This document shows, in pieces, positions 1-5,226 of a DNA stretch of 5,466 bases. This stretch comes from Anaerotignum sp. (GTDB taxonomy: Bacteria; Bacillota; Clostridia; Lachnospirales; Anaerotignaceae): NCBI GenBank assembly GCA_017442465.1, contig JAFRZQ010000184.1, positions 1 to 5,466 on the forward strand. The letters are read 5' to 3'. The first letter of the stretch is position 1. Each line of letters opens with the position of its first letter. The translations under genes were made by a program, and so were the position numbers. The notes under the pieces were generated by a model. The model ran no database searches and was not told the DNA's origin. It saw only the letters and a program-made list of their open reading frames with translations.

Positions 1-407
1 CCGCCTTCTACGTTAGCCAGCAGTTTGCGATATCTTTCTTCATGTTCTTTTTCGATCTTGCCTACTGCTTCGAACAGGTATGCAATGCGGTCGAAGCCTT
101 CTTCTCTTGCTTCTTTCGCCATTCTGTCATACATGTCTGTCCATTCGTAGTTTTCACCTTCAGCAGCGTCCAGCAGGTTTGTTGCTGTATCAGGGATATC
201 GCTGTCATGCAGCAGTTTGAACCAGATTTTTGCATGTTCTTTTTCGTTGTTTGCTGTTTCTAAGAACAGAGCAGCGATCTGTTCATAACCTTCTTTTTTC
301 GCTTTGGAAGCGTAGTATGTATATTTATTTCTTGCCATGGATTCGCCTGCGAATGCTTCCTGCAGGTTCTTTTCTGTTTTTGTACCTTTGATGTCAAATT
401 TCTGCAT
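1..407 (-). CDS. rbr: Rubrerythrin, N-terminal diiron domain (3' end outside window)
   Basis: A non-haem diiron protein of the cytoplasm that reduces hydrogen peroxide to water in anaerobes, normally fed electrons by rubredoxin or an NAD(P)H-linked reductase. The visible 135 residues (MQKFDIKGTKTEKNL...) form the ferritin-like four-helix domain. All expected iron ligands are present: E22 (in AGESMA), E55-x-x-H58, E85-x-x-E88 (GENYEW) and E119-x-x-H122. The spacing matches classical rubrerythrin with a shift of two residues. The usual C-terminal rubredoxin-like CxxC domain would lie beyond base 1, so its presence cannot be judged. The start is set by AAGGAGG at 416-422, 8 nt before the ATG. 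The gene is downstream of the arg terminator and has its own promoter and operator candidate, so it is probably a separate transcription unit. Its DNA is more AT-rich than the arg genes. Family assignment is firm; the exact subclass is not. Confidence 0.95.
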   Translation of the reverse strand, partial: MQKFDIKGTKTEKNLQEAFAGESMARNKYTYYASKAKKEGYEQIAALFLETANNEKEHAKIWFKLLHDSDIPDTATNLLDAAEGENYEWTDMYDRMAKEAREEGFDRIAYLFEAVGKIEKEHEERYRKLLANVEG

Positions 408-415
408 AATCTTTT

Positions 416-422
416 CCTCCTT
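416..422 (-). promoter_or_regulatory. Shine-Dalgarno of rubrerythrin
   Basis: On the minus strand this reads AAGGAGG, 8 nt upstream of the ATG at 407. It is a full-strength site and fits a highly expressed stress protein. Confidence 0.9.
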
Positions 423-446
423 AAAATGATTTATACTCTCTCTAAT

Positions 447-461
447 TGATAATAATTCTTA
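447..461 (-). promoter_or_regulatory. Candidate Fur/PerR-family operator of rubrerythrin
   Basis: The minus strand reads TAAGAATTATTATCA. Against the known PerR box TTAKAATNATTATAA it agrees at 12 of 14 specified positions. Read on the plus strand (TGATAATAATTCTTA) it also agrees at 12 of 14 with the 7-1-7 Fur box TGATAATNATTATCA. It lies at about +12 to +26 from the predicted transcription start, where a bound repressor would block early elongation or open-complex formation. Rubrerythrins are known PerR targets in clostridia, so PerR is the preferred reading; sequence alone does not separate PerR from Fur. The surrounding DNA is AT-rich, which raises the chance of a coincidental match. Confidence 0.6.
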
Positions 462-478
462 TTTAATATCTTGTATAA

Positions 479-507
479 ATTATATATCTTTGATAGGGAA
501 TTGTCAA
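479..507 (-). promoter_or_regulatory. Consensus sigma-A promoter for rubrerythrin
   Basis: On the minus strand there is an exact TTGACA at 507-502, a 17-nt spacer, and an exact TATAAT at 484-479. Transcription should begin near 472, giving a leader of about 65 nt before the ATG at 407. The bases just upstream (about 510-545) are A/T-rich with A- and T-runs, as in an UP element. A perfect consensus promoter generally implies high unrepressed activity, which fits the operator candidate just downstream. Confidence 0.92.
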
Positions 508-544
508 TAGGGATTTAGAAAAATTTTCATGTTTTTTTTATGGG

Positions 545-581
545 AATAAAAAAGCCGTATATCCATTTTAGAATATGCGGC
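545..581 (-). terminator. Rho-independent terminator of the arg operon
   Basis: In the transcript sense, arm GCCGCATATTC (581-571), loop TAAAAT (570-565) and arm GGATATACGGC (564-554) form an 11-bp stem with one C-A mismatch and one G-U pair. It is followed directly by six U residues (553-548), then AUU. The stem begins 12 nt after the argF stop codon. The plus-strand reading has no U-tract after the stem, so termination is one-directional. This separates the arg operon from rubrerythrin. Confidence 0.92.
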
Positions 582-592
582 GAATGGGTGAA

Positions 593-1498
593 TTAACCCA
601 GTAATTTTACCAGAACTGCTTTCTGGGCATGCAGTCTGTTTTCTGCTTCGTCAAAAATTTCATCAGCATGTTCTTCGAATACTTCTGTAGTGATCTCCTG
701 TTCGCGATATGCAGGCAGGCAGTGCTGCACCATGGCGTCGGGTTTTGCTACAGCCATCAGTTCCTTGTTTACCTGATAGCCTGCGAAAGCAGCTTCTCTT
801 GCTTTCTTTTCATCTTCCTGGCCCATGCTGGTCCAGCAGTCTGTGATGACAACATCAGCATCCTTCGCTGCTTCCATGGGTTTGTCTGTCAGGATGAAAT
901 GATCGGGGTACTGGGCAGCAAATGCCATAACGGAAGGATCGGGATGGTAGCCTTCGGGGCAGGCAACGTGAACGTGCATACCAACCTTCAGACCGCCGAC
1001 AATCAGGGAGTTCGCCATGTTATTGCCGTCGCCGATGTAACACATGGTCAGGCCTTCCAGTTTGCCCTTGTGCTCACGGATGGTCATCAGGTCCGCCATG
1101 ACCTGACAGGGATGGCTGAAGTCGGTCAGACCGTTGATAACGGGGATGGAGCCGTATTTTGCCAGATCTTCCACTTCGGACTGCTCAAAAGTACGGATCA
1201 TGATGCCGTCCAGCATACGGCTCATAACACGGGCTGTGTCCTGGGTAGGTTCGCCGCGGCCGATCTGAGAATCCTTCGCGCTGATGAACAGGGCGTGACC
1301 GCCCAGCTGATACATACCTGTTTCAAAGGAAATGCGTGTGCGAGTGGAGTTTTTTTCGAAGATCATGGCAAGGGTTTTGCCTTTCAGGAAATGATGTTCC
1401 TTGCCTTCTTTTACATATTGCTTCATAACTGCCGCCAGATCCAGCAGTTCGTAGATTTCTTCTGTTGTTACGTCTAACAGCTTGAGGAAATGTTTCAT
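593..1498 (-). CDS. argF: Ornithine carbamoyltransferase
   Basis: Transfers the carbamoyl group of carbamoyl phosphate to ornithine, giving citrulline; cytoplasmic, usually a trimer. The 301-residue length is normal for an anabolic enzyme. The carbamoyl-phosphate domain shows STRTR at 51-55, RT at 102-103 and HPCQ at 129-132. The ornithine domain shows DGNN at 157-160, D220 followed by SMG at 224-226, and HCLP at 259-262. SMG and D220 favour ornithine over aspartate as substrate. The start at 1498 (MKHFLKLLDV) is chosen because GAAAGG lies 9 nt upstream. The frame stays open to an ATG at 1591, but that would add 31 unrelated residues read through hairpin repeats, and the ATG at 1507 abuts the Shine-Dalgarno. 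It is the last gene of the operon and is followed closely by a terminator. A catabolic ArcB role is unlikely because no arcA or arcC is adjacent. Confidence 0.96.
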   Translation of the reverse strand: MKHFLKLLDVTTEEIYELLDLAAVMKQYVKEGKEHHFLKGKTLAMIFEKNSTRTRISFETGMYQLGGHALFISAKDSQIGRGEPTQDTARVMSRMLDGIMIRTFEQSEVEDLAKYGSIPVINGLTDFSHPCQVMADLMTIREHKGKLEGLTMCYIGDGNNMANSLIVGGLKVGMHVHVACPEGYHPDPSVMAFAAQYPDHFILTDKPMEAAKDADVVITDCWTSMGQEDEKKAREAAFAGYQVNKELMAVAKPDAMVQHCLPAYREQEITTEVFEEHADEIFDEAENRLHAQKAVLVKLLG

Positions 1499-1507
1499 AT
1501 CTATCAT

Positions 1508-1513
1508 CCTTTC
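1508..1513 (-). promoter_or_regulatory. Shine-Dalgarno that sets the argF start
   Basis: The minus strand reads GAAAGG, 9 nt before the ATG at 1498. It touches the alternative ATG at 1507 directly and so cannot serve it. This favours the 301-residue protein over longer models. Confidence 0.75.
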
Positions 1514-1537
1514 GAGAATGTATCGTTTCGCCGACAT

Positions 1538-1620
1538 GAAATCAGACAAAGTCTGATTTCGTATAAAGTTCTTTGTTCCTCTTTCTTTCAAGAAAGAGGA
1601 TGGGTCTGGGCAACGCCCAG
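1538..1620 (-). repeat. Three-hairpin intercistronic array between argD and argF
   Basis: Plus-strand coordinates: stem 1 has 10-bp arms at 1538-1547 and 1551-1560 (GAAATCAGAC / GTCTGATTTC) with loop AAA. Stem 2 has arms 1578-1586 and 1591-1599 (CCTCTTTCT / AGAAAGAGG) with a 4-nt loop. Stem 3 has arms 1606-1611 and 1615-1620 (CTGGGC / GCCCAG) with loop AAC. In the transcript the GGGC/GCCC stem comes first, 5 nt after the argD stop. The order of stems, the GGGC-loop-GCCC motif beside the stop codon, and the linker GTATAAAGTTC at 1561-1571 match the argJ-argB and argC-argJ elements, where the linker is GTATCGGGTTC. The two stems nearest the downstream gene are missing. No U-tract follows, so these are not terminators. 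The hairpins are certain; kinship with the other two elements is probable, not proven. Confidence 0.7.
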
Positions 1621-1625
1621 TAATA

Positions 1626-2798
1626 TCAAATCTTTTCTAATGTTTCTTTCAAAATAGCTAAGCCCTTGTCGAGTTCTTCATATGTAATATTCAGCGGAGG
1701 CAGCAGACGCATCTTATGTTTTGCTGTCAGCACCAGAAGGCCATTATCCATCAGGGTATTCACGATAGGCTTTACGTCTGTATCCAGTTCAATGCCCAGC
1801 ATCATACCCATGCCGGCAACGTCTGTTACATGCTTCATCTTCAGCAGTTCAGATTTGATGTATTCGCCTTTTTTTGCTACTTCTGCCAGGAATGCATCGT
1901 CCATGCGGTTCAGGATCTCCACCGCACCGGCACAGACTACGGGGTTGCCGCCGAAGGTGGAGCCGTGGTCGCCGGGAACCAGTACTTCTTCTGTTTTTTC
2001 GCCAAACAGCACTGCACCGATGGGTAAGCCGCCGCCCAGACCTTTTGCGGAGGAAACCAGATCGGGCATAATGTCAAACTGCTGATAGCTGTAGAAGGAG
2101 CCGGTTCGGCCAATGCCTGTCTGTACCTCGTCTACGATGAACAGGATGTCCTTTTCCTGACATGCCTTGTAAACCGCCTGTACGTATTCCTTTTCCAGTG
2201 GAAGAACGCCGCCTTCGCCCTGTACCATTTCCATCATAACGGCACAAACATCATCAGTGAGTTTTCCGAGAGTGTCGTCGATGTCATTGGCCTGTGCGAA
2301 GACGAAGCCATCCACAAATGGAAAGAAGAAATTATGATATGCCGACTGTCCCGTTGCCGAGAGGGCAGCCATTGTTCTGCCGTGGAAGGAGTTTTCCAGA
2401 GCGACGATCTTGCTTCTGCCTTCGCCGTATTTCTGGAAGGAGTATTTTCTTGCGGCCTTGATGACGCCCTCATTGGCTTCTGCGCCGCTGTTGCCGAAGA
2501 ATACTTTTTTCATGCCGCTCTTCTCGCAGAGCAGCTTTGCCACCTGCACACAAGGGTCTGTGTAGTACAGGTTGGAGATGTGCTGGAATTTATGCAGCTG
2601 TGCGGTTACTGCGGCCACCCAGCCTTCGTCTGCAAAACCCATGGAGTTTACGCCGATGCCGCTGGTGAAGTCGATGTATGCCTTGCCATCGGGGGCATAG
2701 CAGGTAGCACTTTTACCGTGGGCAATGGCAAGCTGATAGCGGCCATAGGTATGCATCACATATTCGTCGTCCAGTTTTTTGATATCTTCAAAGGTCAT
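1626..2798 (-). CDS. argD: Acetylornithine aminotransferase
   Basis: PLP-dependent class-III aminotransferase that converts N-acetylglutamate 5-semialdehyde and glutamate to N-acetylornithine and 2-oxoglutarate; cytoplasmic. The 390-residue length is typical. Visible landmarks are FTSGIGVNSMGF at 44-55, the PLP-phosphate loop GNSGAEANE at 102-110, SFHGRT at 137-142, D223 in IVDEVQTG (pairs with the pyridine nitrogen), the Schiff-base lysine K252 in SSAKGLGGG, TFGGNP at 281-286, and R364 in RLLPPL, the expected substrate-carboxylate arginine. The start is supported by AGAAGGG at 2804-2810, 5 nt from the ATG. The gap after argB is short (45 nt) and lacks the five-hairpin repeat. Close paralogues (ornithine or succinylornithine aminotransferases) share these motifs, but position among argC-J-B-F makes ArgD nearly certain. 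Confidence 0.95.
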   Translation of the reverse strand: MTFEDIKKLDDEYVMHTYGRYQLAIAHGKSATCYAPDGKAYIDFTSGIGVNSMGFADEGWVAAVTAQLHKFQHISNLYYTDPCVQVAKLLCEKSGMKKVFFGNSGAEANEGVIKAARKYSFQKYGEGRSKIVALENSFHGRTMAALSATGQSAYHNFFFPFVDGFVFAQANDIDDTLGKLTDDVCAVMMEMVQGEGGVLPLEKEYVQAVYKACQEKDILFIVDEVQTGIGRTGSFYSYQQFDIMPDLVSSAKGLGGGLPIGAVLFGEKTEEVLVPGDHGSTFGGNPVVCAGAVEILNRMDDAFLAEVAKKGEYIKSELLKMKHVTDVAGMGMMLGIELDTDVKPIVNTLMDNGLLVLTAKHKMRLLPPLNITYEELDKGLAILKETLEKI

Positions 2799-2803
2799 AA
2801 TAT

Positions 2804-2810
2804 CCCTTCT
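2804..2810 (-). promoter_or_regulatory. Shine-Dalgarno of argD
   Basis: The minus strand reads AGAAGGG, ending 5 nt before the ATG at 2798. Confidence 0.75.
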
Positions 2811-2828
2811 TTCTTTCGTTTATTGGAA

Positions 2829-2859
2829 GTTCGTTGCTGCGTTTTACTCAGCAACGAAC
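2829..2859 (-). other. Hairpin enclosing the argB stop codon
   Basis: Perfect 11-bp inverted repeat with arms GTTCGTTGCTG (2829-2839) and CAGCAACGAAC (2849-2859) and a 9-nt loop at 2840-2848. The argB TAA (2844-2846) is inside the loop. One arm encodes the last residues of ArgB (FVAE) and the other is untranslated. No U-tract follows in the transcript, and the argD Shine-Dalgarno is about 19 nt further on. It could protect or process the mRNA, or influence coupling of argB and argD translation; the role is inferred. Confidence 0.7.
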
Positions 2860-3701
2860 ATTGTGCCGATACCTTCATCAGAAAAGATTTCGATGAGGAT
2901 GGAATGTTCGATCCTGCCGTCGATCATAACGGCTTTCTTTACGCCGCTTTTTACGGCTGCTTCCAGACTTTTCACCTTCGGGATCATACCGCCGGAGATG
3001 ATGCCTTCTTCCATCAGTCTGGGGATATCGTCCATTTTTACCAGAGGGATGAGGGAAGTGGGATCATCCACATTATGGAGCAGGCCGGGGATGTCTGTCA
3101 GGGTGATGATATTTTCCGCCTGAAGGGCTGCAGCGATCTCAGCCGCTGCTGTGTCCGCGTTGATGTTATATACATTGCCTTCTGCGTCGGTACCCACCGT
3201 TGCGATGACGGGGATATAACCGTGGTGCAGGGCATGGTTGATGGGTGCAACGTTGATCTCTGTGATATCGCCTACATAACCGTAGTCGCCTTCCAGTTTT
3301 TTCGCCTGGATCATGCCGCCGTCGATGCCACACATACCGATGGCTTTGCCGCCCAGCTGACCGATCAGGGAAACCAGATCTTTATTGGTCTTGCCGGAAA
3401 GCACCATCTGTACCACTTCCACCGTTTCTTCGTCGGTGTAGCGCAGGCCGTCTACGAATTTGGAGGGGATATCCAGTCGTTTCAGCATACCGCTGATTTC
3501 AGGACCGCCGCCGTGGACGAGAACAACGTTGATGCCGACCAAAGTCAGGAGGATAATATCGCTCATTACGGCTTTTTTCAGTTCAGGATGGATCATGGCG
3601 TTGCCGCCGTATTTTACGACAATGGTTTTGCCGTTGTATTTCTGGATGTAGGGCAAAGCGGCTGTCAGCACCTTTGCCTTCAAGCTATTCATATTACTCA
3701 T
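2844..3701 (-). CDS. argB: N-acetylglutamate kinase, probably arginine-inhibited
   Basis: Phosphorylates N-acetylglutamate with ATP, the second and usually controlling step of the pathway; cytoplasmic amino-acid-kinase fold. Landmarks are KYGGNAM at 30-36 (catalytic K30), HGGGP at 63-67, R87 in DGLRYTD (substrate carboxylate), the NINADTAA segment at 179-186 (N181, D183), LTDIPGLL at 201-208, and GGMIPK ending in K242. The protein has 285 residues, longer than the arginine-insensitive E. coli enzyme (258). It has about 24 residues before the first strand plus HSILIEIFSDEGIGTMF near the C-terminus, as in hexameric arginine-sensitive kinases; feedback inhibition is inferred from this. The start at 3701 is chosen because AAGGAGG lies 5 nt upstream. 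The ATG at 3692 is too far from it, and the open extension to 3743 runs into the hairpin repeat. Confidence 0.96.
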   Translation of the reverse strand: MSNMNSLKAKVLTAALPYIQKYNGKTIVVKYGGNAMIHPELKKAVMSDIILLTLVGINVVLVHGGGPEISGMLKRLDIPSKFVDGLRYTDEETVEVVQMVLSGKTNKDLVSLIGQLGGKAIGMCGIDGGMIQAKKLEGDYGYVGDITEINVAPINHALHHGYIPVIATVGTDAEGNVYNINADTAAAEIAAALQAENIITLTDIPGLLHNVDDPTSLIPLVKMDDIPRLMEEGIISGGMIPKVKSLEAAVKSGVKKAVMIDGRIEHSILIEIFSDEGIGTMFVAE

Positions 3702-3706
3702 ATTTA

Positions 3707-3713
3707 CCTCCTT
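3707..3713 (-). promoter_or_regulatory. Shine-Dalgarno that sets the argB start
   Basis: The minus strand reads AAGGAGG, 5 nt before the ATG at 3701 and 14 nt before the ATG at 3692, which favours the former. Only 4 nt separate it from the last hairpin of the upstream element. Confidence 0.88.
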
Positions 3714-3717
3714 TTTC

Positions 3718-3849
3718 TTGGGACGCTGTCCCAAACCCTGCAAGGGGAATGATTCCCCTTGACCCCCATTTGCAAAAGCATGTACATGCTTTTGCGGTAT
3801 CGGGTTCCAAGGGAGTGACTCCCTTGATGGGGGGCAGGGGCAAAGCCCC
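3718..3849 (-). repeat. Five-hairpin intercistronic element, copy 2 (argJ-argB)
   Basis: Plus-strand stems: A 3718-3724/3728-3734 (TTGGGAC, loop GCT); B 3741-3749/3753-3761 (CAAGGGGAA, loop TGA); C, a perfect 24-nt palindrome at 3772-3795 (half-site GCAAAAGCATGT); D 3808-3815/3819-3826 (CAAGGGAG, loop TGA); E 3837-3841/3845-3849 (GGGGC, loop AAA). The linker GGTATCGGGTTC at 3796-3807 is identical in copy 1. CCCCCAT at 3763-3769 can also pair with ATGGGGG at 3827-3833, closing C and D into a branched structure. In the transcript, stem E starts 3 nt after the argJ stop and stem A ends 4 nt before the argB Shine-Dalgarno, so the element fills the gap. No stem has a U-tract. Function is unknown; a structured mRNA spacer or a non-autonomous palindromic repeat are the main readings. 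Confidence 0.9.
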
Positions 3850-3852
3850 GCA

Positions 3853-5070
3853 TTATGTGCGGTAGTCGCCGTTGATTTTCACGTAGTCGTAAGTCAGGTC
3901 GCAGCCCCATGCGGTTGCGGTTGCGTCGCCCTGTTTCATGGTGATTTCGATATGGATCTCTTCCTCTAAAAGGATCTCTTTCGCGATTTCTTCGGAGAAT
4001 TCTACCCCAGCACCGTTCTGGCAGACCAAGATGCTGCCTTTAGGAGAGGAAATATCCACCTGAATATCGTCCACGGCGAAATCGCCTTCTGTATAGCCGA
4101 TGGCACAGAGGATTCTGCCCCAGTTGGCATCTGCGCCGAACATCGCCGCCTTTGTCAGGCTGGATGTGATGACGGATTTAGCAATGGCTTTTGCCAGAGG
4201 GATGGTAGGCGCGCCGGTTACGGTGCATTCCACCAGTTTTGTTGCGCCTTCGCCGTCACCGGCGATCTTTTTCGCCATGGATGTGCAGATTTCTTTGACA
4301 ACTGCTACGAACAGGTCGAAATCTTCGCCTTCTTTATCAATGATGGGGTTTTCCGCCATGCCGTTTGCCATGATGGAAACCATGTCGTTGGTGGAGGTAT
4401 CACCGTCAACGGAAACCATGTTGAAGGTATCGTCTACGGCCAGTTTCAGGGCTTTCGCCAGCATTTCGGATGTGATGGCTGCGTCTGTGGTCAAAAAACC
4501 CAGCATGGTCGCCATATTGGGATGGATCATGCCGCTGCCCTTTGCCATAGCGCCGATTTTAACGATTTTGCCGCCGATCTCGATTTCATAGGCTTCTTCT
4601 TTGGGTTTGGTATCTGTGGTCATGATGGCATGAACGGCATCCAGATTACCGTCCTTGGAAAGGATGGGTGCCAGTGCGGCGATGCCTTTTTCGATGGGCT
4701 CGATGGGCAGCACCAGACCGATGACGCCTGTGGATGCCACGATAATATCTTCGGGTTTCAGGTTCAGGGCTTTTGCCGCCAGATCGCACATCATCTGGGC
4801 TTTTTCCACGCCGTCAGCGTTGCAGGTGTTGGCGTTGCCGCTGTTGCAGACCATCGCCTGGGCCATGCCGTCGGCGATATTTTTCTTTGTTACGGTGATA
4901 GGTGCGCCATATACCTTATTCTGTGTATAAACCGCTGCTGCTGTGCAGGGCACTTCGCTATAGATCATAGCGAGATCTTTTTTTTCTGTGTTGTTATTCT
5001 TTACGCCGCAGTGCAGGCCGCCGGCGATAAAGCCTTTGGGTGCGGTCACGCCGCTAGTTATCTTTTTCAT
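3853..5070 (-). CDS. argJ: Glutamate N-acetyltransferase / ornithine acetyltransferase
   Basis: Moves the acetyl group from N-acetylornithine to glutamate, releasing ornithine and regenerating N-acetylglutamate; some members also use acetyl-CoA. Cytoplasmic Ntn-type enzyme that cleaves itself into alpha and beta chains. The 405-residue length is typical. The cleavage site is in GMIHPNMATML at 180-190, with T188 as the new N-terminal nucleophile. STG at 113-115 supplies the oxyanion-hole pair. DGDTSTND at 222-229, GDGEGATK at 271-278, GADANWGRI at 312-320 and the C-terminal CDLTYDYVKINGDYRT are family hallmarks. The start at 5070 (MKKITSGVTAPKGF) follows GAGAGG by 7 nt. An in-frame ATG at 5184 would add 38 residues translated from the hairpin repeat and is rejected. 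Whether it is mono- or bifunctional cannot be told from sequence. Confidence 0.96.
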   Translation of the reverse strand: MKKITSGVTAPKGFIAGGLHCGVKNNNTEKKDLAMIYSEVPCTAAAVYTQNKVYGAPITVTKKNIADGMAQAMVCNSGNANTCNADGVEKAQMMCDLAAKALNLKPEDIIVASTGVIGLVLPIEPIEKGIAALAPILSKDGNLDAVHAIMTTDTKPKEEAYEIEIGGKIVKIGAMAKGSGMIHPNMATMLGFLTTDAAITSEMLAKALKLAVDDTFNMVSVDGDTSTNDMVSIMANGMAENPIIDKEGEDFDLFVAVVKEICTSMAKKIAGDGEGATKLVECTVTGAPTIPLAKAIAKSVITSSLTKAAMFGADANWGRILCAIGYTEGDFAVDDIQVDISSPKGSILVCQNGAGVEFSEEIAKEILLEEEIHIEITMKQGDATATAWGCDLTYDYVKINGDYRT

Positions 5071-5077
5071 ATGTATA

Positions 5078-5083
5078 CCTCTC
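5078..5083 (-). promoter_or_regulatory. Shine-Dalgarno that sets the argJ start
   Basis: The minus strand reads GAGAGG, 7 nt before the ATG at 5070, against the longer in-frame extension to 5184. It lies 4 nt from stem A of the upstream element. The flanking ACCTC-TTTCTTG pattern on the plus strand resembles that of the argB site, so similarity between the two elements reaches up to or into the ribosome binding site. Confidence 0.75.
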
Positions 5084-5087
5084 TTTC

Positions 5088-5225
5088 TTGAGGACTCTGT
5101 CCTCAAACTCCTGCAAGGGAAATAATTTCCCTTGACCCTTAATTTGCAAAACCATGTACATGGTTTTGCGGTATCGGGTTCCAAGGGGATGATCCCCTTG
5201 GCGGGGGTTGAGGGGGCAGCGCCCC
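5088..5225 (-). repeat. Five-hairpin intercistronic element, copy 1 (argC-argJ)
   Basis: Plus-strand stems: A 5088-5095/5099-5106 (TTGAGGAC, loop TCT); B 5114-5122/5126-5134 (CAAGGGAAA, loop TAA); C, a perfect 24-nt palindrome at 5146-5169 (half-site GCAAAACCATGT); D 5181-5189/5193-5201 (CCAAGGGGA, loop TGA); E 5213-5217/5221-5225 (GGGGC, loop AGC). The linker GGTATCGGGTTC is at 5170-5181. By eye it is roughly 80% identical to copy 2, and the substitutions in stems B, C and D occur as complementary pairs. Stem A differs by one whole base pair. In the transcript, stem E begins 1 nt after the argC stop and stem A ends 4 nt before the argJ Shine-Dalgarno. No terminator-like U-tract is present. 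Confidence 0.9.
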
Positions 5226-5226
5226 A

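Noticed and set aside
421..435. Second Fur/PerR box overlapping the rubrerythrin Shine-Dalgarno region
   Set aside because: It matches the PerR consensus at only about 10 of 14 positions in very AT-rich DNA, close to what chance would give.
629..1477. Plus-strand open frame of 282 codons opposite argF
   Set aside because: Mirror of argF codon bias with no recognisable protein family; argF itself has complete catalytic motifs.
2334..3752. Long plus-strand open frame (472 codons) opposite argD and argB
   Set aside because: It lies antisense to two clearly conserved genes. The translation is rich in Cys, His and Phe with no recognisable domain, as expected from the mirror of biased codons, and it crosses the argB-argD gap.
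3718..3849. Insertion sequence or transposase-bearing element
   Set aside because: The element is about 130-140 bp with no coding capacity, and I see no clear target-site duplication. A non-autonomous repeat remains possible but is unsupported.
3718..5225. Reading the intercistronic hairpins as rho-independent terminators or attenuators
   Set aside because: No stem is followed by a U-tract in the transcript direction, and the downstream cistrons have no visible promoter of their own. Only the hairpin at 545-581 meets terminator criteria.
3718..5225. CRISPR array
   Set aside because: Only two to three diverged copies, 1 kb or more apart and separated by whole genes, with internal palindromes rather than identical short repeats and unique spacers.
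1499..5226. ArgR operator, T-box or arginine riboswitch inside the operon
   Set aside because: No ARG-box palindrome or T-box landmarks were seen in the gaps. The regulatory region upstream of argC is outside the window.
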